This document shows positions 37,801 to 49,800 of a stretch of 64,000 nt of DNA, in pieces. The position numbers and the translations under genes were made by a program. Below the pieces are notes generated by a model. The model was not told the origin of the DNA. It did no database searches and saw only the letters and a list, made by a program, of their open reading frames with translations. The DNA is from Enoplolaimus lenunculus (lineage: Eukaryota; Nematoda; Enoplea; Enoplida; Thoracostomopsidae): contig JASANG010000897.1 in the NCBI GenBank assembly GCA_030248215.1, positions 124,001 through 188,000 of the forward strand, written 5' to 3'. Position 1 is the first letter of the stretch; each line of letters starts with the position of its first letter.

Positions 37801-40800
37801 ATTTTGAATTAATTATCCGCCTATAGCTCCGGCTCCGGGCGAATATTATATTATACGGCTCCAGCTCCGTCATTTTCTGCTATCCGGTCGAAACCCTGAT
37901 ATGGTGGTATATCTGAAGCCTTATTTGTAGAGTTTACCTAGCAGCAGAACGCATTCACGGTTTTCAACAACATCTCGCAGTTTTGTCGCCGTTTCCTTGT
38001 TTTGAGAAACATTGCTCAGGCGAACACGAAGAGCCTGAGGCGGAAGCGTCGCAAACTGATCATCAAGCGGTTTAATATTAAACTTTTTAGTTGTTTCCGT
38101 GTTTCCATAATCCACAAAATAGATCTGAAACTCATAAAAATTAAAGTTGTTTTTGTACCGGGACTGAATCCAGAAACAGCAAACTATCTTCGTAGCCTGA
38201 ATTATTTACTGTCTCATAAGTGAAACATTTTTCATCATCAATATAAAATATACAGACCCTCTCGTCTCGGTCACATTTCTTTTTGTATGCTTTAAACACT
38301 GGATAGTACAACTGATGCATCATTGAAACGCCTGCAAGCCCCACTCATGAACCCCCCCCGCGGTTAATCTCCCCAATCCGCCGCGACCCAGGAAATACCT
38401 AGATCGGAGTATTACTTTCATAAAACTAGAACTATTGCTAACTTGAAACTCGCTTGGCTTTTCTCGGCCGAGATAAATACCCCGATACCACGTATCGTCT
38501 TCGTCATACAAAACGGCAACAAGTTGTCCTGAAAATGAAAACAATGATAACAAGTTTGTGTACATCCAACAGCCCTGAATAAGAAATTTCTACCAAATTT
38601 TAACGCGTTCTATTATTCATCACGTTGATATTGTGTCGCACTGGTTGAAGTAATAGTATGTTAAGTCTATGGTAATGTAACAAACCCAGATTCTTTGCTT
38701 GAATATAGAATTCAAACGGTTATGCATGCATGTTATGCTCAATGAAACAATGACTGGGTTTCTAAAACCCTACTTAAGAATGACTTAGTACTTAAGTATG
38801 TGCTAAGCAATTACTTAGCCATTTTGTCGTTTTTAAAAGCGTGGAACTAAAAAACGTGCACCCGACAATTCAAGACAACAAAAAGTACTCGATAGGCGGA
38901 TTTGTAACTGAACAACAAAGAGATCATCTCTAAGAACTAAAGCAATAAATGCAAACACCGATTACTGTTGATGTGGACAAAAATTCAAGTACGATACTAC
39001 TGAAGGTAATTACCACCAGCTTAAAATTGCAGACAAAACAGGTTTATATAAAGTGACGTTCATACAGAACCGTAAACCTATTCATCTGAAGCGGTAATGT
39101 ACTTGTAGAGCATAATCGTTCACTTGCAAACGAAAGAACTCTGGTTATTAAAAAGTAAATTAGTTTCAATGCATTGGATGTTGTCATTTATGAGTACCTT
39201 TTTTCGGATTACTCAAAGTTCCTTCATTGCGGACTTTCGATGTGTATGTTGAATTCAAATTCTTGCTCAACGAAAGAATTTCATCCACTTCATTGCGAAG
39301 TTGCACATAAACATTACACTGATCTGCAACATAACTCAATAAAACCAAATGCTGTAGCAAACAGCGCGATACAAATAAAACAATGTTACACAACCACTGC
39401 CAGAATAAAGTGCAATCAGTAATTGCATTCCAAACAGCGAATCTAATCGCAATTGTTCATTTTAAACTCAATCGCTCATTAATTATTTGAAACTCGTCTG
39501 CATCCGCTCATTACAATGCTTTAAAACTCGTTTACAATTGCACCGCTAACCGCGCCGCACCTGATCATAGAGATATTCATACCCGACTGGCTTCTCCACA
39601 ACTTGTTCCTGGGGGCCCCCAGGATTTCCTGGGGGCAGCTAATTTTGCTGGGGGCAGTTTTCCTGGGGGGACCCTCAGATGATCTGGGGGGTCCTGGGGG
39701 CAGGCTTAAAATTTTGCAAGCAGACTTTTTGGACCATTGTTTTATTCTAGATCGTTTTTCAAAGTCAACTGAAGATTACTCATCGCTCAACATGACAAAA
39801 ATTCCCCGCAAACGCTAATAACAATAATTTTAACTAATATTATGTATATACTGACAACTTAACCAGAAGTTGAAAGAAGCACAATTATATAAAATATAGA
39901 TAATCTATAATTGAAACTGTGATTAACATATATTTTATATATTAGTCACAGCTTCAGTTTATCATAAGGCTCAGGCGGATTGAACTTGTTGCTGCAAGGT
40001 ACTTTCGAATGCTGTATGCCCTGAAACGGTCTTTATATAATTGTGCTTTTTTCAGTTCATTATTGAATTGTACTAGTTACTACGGGTATTTGTAACGCTA
40101 TTAAAAATTATGAGTACTCAGCGTAATATAAAATCACATTTTGCCGAGTGGAGAAGCCAGCCCGATTCACAGAACACAAAGAAAGTATATGCAACCGCGA
40201 AGGCACTTAATGTGTAAATAAATATCAAATTTGGACTCCTGGCATATTTTATTAGTGACAAGCCACATACAACACATCAATGCACAAAATAGTTTTCTTT
40301 TAAAAACTATTCAGAAGTTTTGCAATTATATGCTGCTTTCCTCTCTATTTCGGAGATATCAAATACCAACCAAGCTAGAAATATAGCTTACGGCTTACCA
40401 TCAACATATGATACAATAACGTTTATATAATCTTCAATTTCTCCAGGCACAACCAAAGCAGGCAAATCAACCATATTCAACGCATTTTGAACGTCAATAA
40501 CCAGAGGTGCCGTTGTTTTGTTTGCTGGTTCTAGAAAATGGAACAAAATGTAACCCAAGACAATATCGCAGCTATGGACGCTAAACACACTTGTAGCACG
40601 CGAACAAATCGAAATAAGCTGTGTTCATACCAGCTTGTGGCAATAACACAAAACAGAGTGTAATCAGGGCGACTGCTGGCCGTCTTAGTTCGAACGTGAA
40701 GACCATTGATGTCAGAAAAATACATTAATTTGAACATAATTCAGTTCATTTCTAAGTGCAGAATGGTAGTCAATTAATGTATATATTTCCTTCACCATAA

Positions 40801-43800
40801 TTTTCCGGTATTCAAAATTTTCAAAAAACTGGGTCATATTTTCTGATAATAAAATACGATGTTAAATTAATTATTGTTCCACCACTGACAACCAGAATTG
40901 CTGCATGAAATAATACAGTTTATTAAGCCCGTATCAATTTGTTCACAAGACTTTCCACATAATTCTGTGTGTTGTTTTCAATACAAAACGTATATATCAA
41001 CTATACTGATAAATTTTTATCATTTTGTCGGTCAGACTTAAGCATATTAAAGCTCTTACGATCGTCGACGCGAATAACAGCCAATTTTTCAATTATTAAC
41101 TGATTTGACAATGTATTGTTGAGATGTTGACAGAATAATTCCACTGCCCAAGCACCGCTTTCGGAATGAGATATAAACGTGCACTGTAACAATTACAACT
41201 ATACAATTATTATTAACATACTATAAAAACTTGAAATGCATCAGTTTAATTTGCATCTCGTGTACTCTTAAATAAAAACTATCGCAATTTGGCTTAAGTT
41301 GAGGAACTTGGTATACTTTTCAACAACGTTTGACATCTTAACCGTTGTTTGTTGCAATCGAATCGCGTATCTATCTTTAGTTTTAAGGACGACAAATGAA
41401 AGCAAATACACACATTTCATGATTACAAAAAAGAACGGCCTCTACAACACAGTTTACTTTCTATAACATTGACCGATGAGTATAATAACACCACATATTG
41501 TTACAACAACAAATATCAACCTTAAACGTTTGATCAAGCAACTCATCAAAACGCTGTGTTGTTCGTACAGACCATTTCTTATCTATAGAAGTTGGCATAA
41601 CACCACTTAAACAACACGGAATCGCTAATCTGGGTTTTGACAGCAAGTGTTCAGCTAACACTCTTAGCTCTGAAAGTTGTACCGACGCGGTGTTGCCAAA
41701 GTCCACATACAGAACATCGTAGCTGAAAACAAATGTTACTTACAATGCAAATTCGCGCACTGAAAAATGCAATTCCACTTTGAAAATCTGCGGTACAAAC
41801 AAAATACGTAACATATCGTTATAAAGTCCAGTCAAACTTTCAAAATGAACGAACCTTGCACTCAAAACTAAATTTCGTATTAATTTTTTCTATATAGCAG
41901 TTTACATCAAAGAAAGAACCGTTGTTTACCGTTTGGCTGCGATTGCATATTTGGGCACGTCAAGAAGTTCAAGTTTTGAAACACTGAGGCAAAAAGCAAA
42001 AAGCAAGTTTACAATTAAATCCATGAACATGCTTTTGCGCGAATCATTTACTTCAAATGCCACAACCTTAGATATAATTATCCGGTCGAACTCTGGTAGT
42101 ACTTTACCTATCTTTATTTATTTTCACAACTTGTGCACGATACCACTGGTTATCGACTTTAAACTTGGCGGCGCAACATAACTTTTCTTGGACATCTTGT
42201 CGGCAAAGCAGTTGAGACGGATCGTCAACATTGTAAATTTGTTGAACGGCTACTTGTATTTCTTCCAGAGCAAGAAACTCTCGAGTCAGGTGTATGTAAA
42301 ATTCACCGGGGTTCTCTGAATGAGAAACGGTCACCTGAAAGTAAATAAAAATGGTGTCAGCAATGACGAACAGTAAGCAAAAAGTTAAAGCATCTGAAAA
42401 CTTTGCGACATACACACTCTATGTTTACCGACATTAAGATATAACTAGTCAACCGGTTTTGCACGTTTGCGCAAAAGTTAGCGAGCCCGCAACAAACTGC
42501 ATCCAGATTTTCTTTCCACAGAATAATTACAATTCTGTTCTAAGACAACTAACAAAATAACGGTGAAAAGTTGCCTAAAATACGTACGTAGGACATTCTA
42601 GCTTTAATTATGAGACAAAGGCACTCGTACTTAAAATATCGATGTCTCTAGAACTAATGTTATCTTAAGAAAAGAATCCAAATAATTAAGAATATATTTC
42701 AACCGTTTTTGCAAACTTTACTCAATACCAAAGACATTTTGTTCGTACAAAATATACTAAGAACAAAATTTTATTACACTTTCGAATCCGTGTTTTGAAC
42801 AAAATTTTTCTTTAAACAAAAATTTGTACCTTAACTCTTGCTAACCTGCTCCTGTTGTCCTGGAGAGATATTTAAGGAAATGTACGATGGCGAATCAGCA
42901 GCAACACGGCCAGTTAACCTAAATTGAAGATTGAGCAATTACACAACAATCTCACTTGTATGCCTACCAAAGTATTTTATGCGCGGTCTAACACTTACGC
43001 TGATTGTCAAGGTTTACAAATATGGTTTCAAGATGGTGCTGGTACGGTTCAGGGATCTGTCCGAAACACACATGTGCTCACATATACGTATACACAATTT
43101 GTCTATTGCATGAACCAATATGGCCCAGTAAGCAACTAGAACATTTGAGGCAAACAGAATTCAGAATCTAAAAATTATTACTAGTGAAATCTACGCTAGA
43201 AAACCAAATAGAATCATCGAATTGAGATGCAGCGTTGAATTTTTAATAAAACAAGTTGAAAGTAGAGTTGATTTTTAAAGGAACATTGTTGGTACAAAAC
43301 AATTTTTTTTTAAAAGATAACTCTTTTTTGATATCTATATTAAAGCTGGAACGCCCCACATACGTATTTTGGGCAACTTTCCAACGTTAACGTATCAGTA
43401 TGTGTAATATCTTTTTGTTAGCGCTGTAGAATATGTAAAATAGATACAGTGTACGTATCTATGTACCCGGTATTGGTGCACTTTGTATAAGCGGAAACTT
43501 GGAATACACTAAATTTTGATACTACGTACAAATAAAGATTTACAAATAGGAAAATTATGTCTAAGATTAACTTCTCTAAAGTTGTAGGATATGATTCATG
43601 TTGAACAAAAACCGTAGTTAAAAGAAACTGAGGTATTTTTAAGTAATAATTACAACAAGGAAGGCTTATGGGGCAAAAATTGCTCTTTGGTAAAACGATC
43701 AGAAAGTTGCTTTTTATTACATATTGACTAAGTTTCGCTGTGGAACGGCTTTGTGGAAGGTAGACAAACCTGTTACATTGTGAAAGTTGCACACGTGTGC

Positions 43801-46800
43801 AACTATGGATTACTAGTTATCTCATATTTGAGGTTGATGATATTTCAAAGCATCGAAAAAGAAGGCAACTAATAAGATTCTTTTTACACTTATTCATTTG
43901 TAATTGATAATCTGATTGGAATAAGTTTTCTTTCTACAGGTACCAGTGGATATATCACCAGTATCTCTGTCCCGAGTGCGGGGCTGGGCTGTCTGAGCCA
44001 TATCCCAAGACTGATCACTGGACCAGTACAGGCCATCACTGTAATTTTAATGACTTTTCTATTCTTGCTTCTTCTCCTTCTTACAGTTACAGATCAACAT
44101 AGAACCTCGGGTTGCAAATCTTTGAATCTGTGATTATTATAAAAAATTCACTAAATGAAATATACAAAGGGGTAGTTTAGTTTTCAAAATTTTTAATAAC
44201 CCAAAGCTTAGCTGTTAAAATTGGTTTTTTCTGCTAAACTACATAATTTACTCATATTTTCATATGTAAATAACACAGAGAGTTCATTGCATATTCACTG
44301 ATGAGTGAGTAGAAAAGCACATATGGCGCGAACGGACTGCAGCCATTTACAGAACGGGATACCTAACACTATGATATTAAATCACACCGGGCAATGTTGC
44401 GAGGAATTATCAAAGCGAAACAGCGACTTTACCATAAGTTAAATTTTAACACAGGTAAAGATTAAATGACACTCAACTGGTTGATAAATGATTACAAAAC
44501 CAAACCTTTCAACTGATGAATCCGGAAGTGACGAAGTATATTTTGCTAAGCCACTATCGACCAGATACTTCGCAATATTGTGGTCCGTTGCGATATCTTC
44601 TTCCTCTGTTAATAGTTTACAATAATAGACAATAACGAACGGAATTAAAACAGCGCACTGTCATGTTTAAATCATTTTTAACGTCTGTTCCACTTTCCGC
44701 ACACTCAGACTTCTTCAGTGAAGAAATTCTGGTTTAAGTCGTGGCGCACGTAGCTCGCATTTATTATTGGTTATAAAACGCTTGATAATGAGGAATAGAA
44801 AGTGCGGATTACGGAAGTAATCTTTCAATTTCGTCCCGTATTCACATTGTTAAAAATGCTTTACGAAGATACCCTCCCGCTCAGATATTCTTACTATAGA
44901 ACAAGTCAACGTCCCATACAGATACACTGTCTTCATTAACATCCTTTAACAGTTTCTTGAACTTGCAAAATAGCGTTACGTTTTTTTCAATACATGATCG
45001 CAAACGGTCCATGACTTCATCCGGCCATACATCTGCGATACCTGATATGGGCTGAATATTTCCAAACACGCACATTATTGCTTGTGACGGCAAGTCTACA
45101 AACTGTTCAGGCAGCATTCGGATATCTCGTTGTGAAACAATTTCACAATTTCCGTAATCAACAAAAACCACAGTTGCTAATAACTCCTCTGTTTTCGTAT
45201 TTGTAATAACCTGTTGAATAACCGCACGGTACCACTGGTCATCGCCACTATATTTACTGGCACAAACCATTCCTTTACCTGTAAATAATATATAAATTAC
45301 GTACGTTCGTGACGTGCCTTAAAGAATGAATACCTTTGCTACATCGTGCACTAAAGCATCAGCACGCAATCTAGATTTGCTCGTTAAAAGCCAAGCGGAT
45401 CTGATTTGCAATGTCGATAATTTATGAGAGACTAGATCACATATATTCACTCACACCCATGCTCTATTCTAATTAGGTCACTTGTAATGGCGTGCCTGAC
45501 ACGTAACTAACACTAGTTAGAAGACCTGTCTCGGGGCCAGAATTTTTGCCGGGGCCGGGGCCCGGGACTAAGATTATTGCTTTACAGAAAGCGAAATAAA
45601 TCGCTTGAAGTGTCAGTGTGACACATACGCTGTTTTCGAAATCATAGAGCTGATATTAAAATTACGGTTTGAATTAATGTTTATACACAACAATGGGATA
45701 CGAGTGAAGCAGTAAAATTTTTTCACAAATTGCCTGATTTTTCGACCGCGGGACAGCTCTACTAGCTAGCAACGCGTACATTATTATACTGAACAATCAG
45801 AACTAATAATGAAACAGAACATACATGCATTATCCAAATTCAATGCTGGAGCTTGACCAAAAGTACAGGTTTGTCTTAGTTTTTCTTGAAGCGAGCAGAG
45901 TTGCTTTTCGTACAGACTGAGCTGAACGTACAACTTAGTTATTGATTCTGCTGATGCAAGACGAATCTGAAATACGTTTGTGATTACTTAGCATAAACAG
46001 AAAAGCTATCACAATTTTAATCACTTGAAACCATATGTACATATCCGGGTTCCAGCCGGAACTAGATTTTGTCGGAAGCGGAATCATATTTTTCTGTCGG
46101 AACCGGAATCGGAATCAAGTTTTAGTAATTCTATTGAAAAGTTAAAGGTGTATGATTTAACTTTTGTTGCAGTATTCCTGTTTCCGTAACTGTTCACAGT
46201 TTCAGTAAAAATTGTTTATATAGCTGACGGAATACACGTAACAACTTGGAATATTTACTAAGAAAAAACCAATAGAATAATTGCAAGGGAACGAAACAAA
46301 ACGAAACAAGCAAAATTTAAGTTCAATCATCTTAAAAATTCATAACGGAAAATCAGAATTCCGGTATCGAAACAACAGGCAGCCGGAATCGGGATCGGAA
46401 GTCAATTTTGCCGTTCATAATTTTAGGATGTGTAAAATTATTCAAATCGACAAGTAATAACGTACTGGCTGAGTTTCCAAAATGTTCGAGTTATGCTTAA
46501 GGTATTTACTTAAGCCGTCGACTTAAGTAGGTACTTAGTTTTTGAATAAAAACAAACAAATGCCACATTTGAACCATCTTTATAACATGGAAGCCTTAAT
46601 TTTGCTTTCATTAAAGAAGCGTAATCAGCCTCCAGTCTGTTAGACAAAGGACAAAACACAAGTGCTTACTTAACTGAAGTACACATTTAAAATAGCAAAT
46701 TGGTTAGCATATGCTTAAGTATAAAGTTGTACCAAGTAGGGTTTCAGAAACACATGAAATAGCGAAAAACAGTAATCAGCAATTACCTTGAAAATTGACC

Positions 46801-49800
46801 CGTTGCAAAGTTCATCAACAACGGAGTATCTGGCGCTTTTATCAGCAAGTTTAAAATCCACGGTTTCTTTAGAGTTTGCCGACTGAGATGTCAACTGCAT
46901 CAATCGCTGAAGTTGAAATGGGTCACTAGGCGCAACTGAATGCAATGACGACCGAATCCCTCGTTGCAAATCAGATGTAACTTTTCCGATATATGTGTTA
47001 GTACACGTTCCAAACATCTAAATTTAATTGTGACACCATTGTATTTAACCTTCAATCTGTTCCTTACGACTATTGTACATGTGAGGTGCAATGTGCTACT
47101 GCAAGCTAAAAATAAATGACGATAATGAAAACTCTGAATTGTGGTCCAACTAAAATTTAATAATCAGTGACTTTTCAAGCAAAAAATATTCACAAGTACG
47201 TTGGGAGATAATAATTATGACTCAATATAGGATAAGTGCAAGAAATTGAGAGGTAGGTAGGGTACCATATTACAGGCATTGCGCAACCGAAATTCGTCCA
47301 TTAGGAAAATCCAGTGTTTTTCACTCCGGTTCCCTCCAGATCATTTCAATTAAATTTTAATATTTTATGACTTGAATACTTCCTCTTTTCCGATATAGAT
47401 TACTGTTTAACCAAAAATGTACTTTCAACAGTTCAAAAACCTATAATTTTTTCAAATATTTCTGTATACAAGCGACGGGCTGAGTTGAACTGTCATTTTT
47501 TGAGTTGCAGGACTGGTTTAGCATACCCTAATTGGAAAGCACTTTTCGAAATTTTCATTTTCCCCCGGCGAAAATTTTTCCGCCCCCCGGAAAGGCCCCC
47601 CCCCCCGGCGAATTTTCGGGCGCCCCCCAGCAAATTTTTTGTTGGGGTATGCTAGGCTAAAAATTTTCAATGTTAAAACGTAAAGACCTGGACTTCTTTT
47701 GATGGCGGACATTCGGCAAAATATGATTTTATATTACGCTGAGTACTCATAATTTTTTAATAGCGTTACAAATACCCGTAGTAACTAATACAATTCAATA
47801 ATGACCTGAAAAAAACAATTGAACCGGATATTGTATATGTAAAATAATTTATGTTTTGCTGTATTTTTAGCGTGCCCAAGGTTTTCGTCTGTTATAAAGT
47901 TGATAATTAGTTTGGATGAAGTGAAATTATTAAATGCAACAGTGCGTTTAACTCTCGCTAGCTCACATAAGTTAACAGATATCCGGTATCCGGTAAGTTT
48001 ATACCGGATACCGGATACCAGGTTTTACCGGACATTACACCAGAACCGGATATCCGGTCGCACCCTGATGTCAGATGAACCAAATTTCGCTGAAAATCTA
48101 TGAATTTTCTTTACACAATAATTATGAACAGATATTCTGAAAAAAACACAAAAACTGTGAACCGGATTACGCAACCGGAAACGGATAGAGAATGCTTTAC
48201 CAGAACCGAATATGTGCGCTATTGACGTATTTGAGTCGCTTTTTGACTTGCGCATAAATGCAATCATAGCCAGATATTGAAGACGGTCACTTGTAAAAAG
48301 CAATTTTTCAAACGTCGGACAAACACCACATCCAGTATCCGGTAGGTTTATATCGGATACAGGAGTTTTTTCCGGATATTAAACCGGGTTCGGATATCTG
48401 GTCACAGCTTAGTTTTATATATAGGACATGACCAACCTAAGCGGTCAGTGCAGTCTTTCATGACTAGATTTCGTAGCGAAATGCCCCAATTTTTTTGAGG
48501 TTTTGTCATAAAAATGGCAAACGACACAATATTTTTGTAAGTATATATTAAATCAAAAGACAAATTTTGTATTTTCTCTGATATTGATCCGCTCAATTGA
48601 TGAAACCTCGCAAGTGAAGCGAGCAAGAAACCAGACGTATTTGTGTTAAAACACATGGTATAGGCTAACTTTCAACTTTGGGGGCCGTAACTTTGGCCCC
48701 ACCGGTCGACGAAATTTAGTGAGCGAAGCGAATGAGATGCCAGACGTAGTTTTACATTAAATCACATGACAAATGTTCAAATCGCAAATCGATTTATATA
48801 CTCATATGCTGAAATTTTCGCTGTTATCATTGTTTAAAAAGTCCTGATTTACATAGCGGTGAATTACACACGGCCACTGTAAGTGCGTTCCAAAGATGGC
48901 CTCACTGTTTTACATCTGAAACATCTGGGACGATCCACGATCAACTTCCTGACTTCTATTTTCAACACGTCAATCAAAACGTCCATCATTCCCAGTGTGT
49001 GGAAGAAGTCAGTGATCATACCTCTACCTAAACCCGGAAAAGACGCAACAGCAGGAGAGAACTGGAGACCAATCAGCTTACTGTGCAATACCGCTAAGAT
49101 CATGGAAAAGCTTCTGCTCCCGCTATTGGTGAAAGATCTGCCACTTCAACCCTCGCAGCATGGATTCCGGAAGAATCACTCAACGACTACAGCTCTTGCC
49201 AATATTGTTGCCGATATAGCCAACAGCTTTAATCAACAAAGACCGGCTTATCGCACAGTTCTGGTTGCTGTCGACCTAACCGCCGCATTCGATATTGTAG
49301 ATCATGACTCGCTGACAGATCTGATACTCCGTCTACCCGCCCCTCCAAGCGCTCGTCGATGGGTCATCAACTATATTCGAGGCCGTCAAGCGAAAGTCCT
49401 GTTTCGCAACCAGCTATCGTCAGCCCGTACGGTTCAATATGGTGTGGTACAAGGTGGGGTTCTCTCACACAGCCTCTTCAATCTCTACATGGCCGACCTT
49501 CAAACAACCCCGGCCGATGTAAAAGTTGTTAGCTATGTGGATGATGTCACTATATACACTTCTGGTTCTGTGATCGCCGATCTCGAAGACAAGCTGAACG
49601 AATACATACCAAGAGTGGCCGAATTCTTAGACAGTCGAAAACTAACTGTCTCGACCAGCAAATCGTCAGTGACACTGTTCACCCCGCAAACGGCGCAGGC
49701 GAAAATACACCCCCAAGTAAACTTCAACGGCCATCTGCTCCAATTGGTCAAAAACCCGAAACTGCTGGGCGTAACCCTCGACACGATGATGTGCTTTAGT

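Noticed and set aside
38141-38344. Minus-strand frame between two Tudor exons (starting near MMHQLYYPVFKAYKK)
   Set aside because: The flanking exons 38528-38416 and 38124-37938 join in phase 0 and together restore a normal Tudor core (SSSFMK-IYFVDYGN); inserting this frame would break the domain.
43930-44060. tRNA-like or structured RNA in the GC-rich stretch
   Set aside because: No A/B box pair or cloverleaf could be formed.
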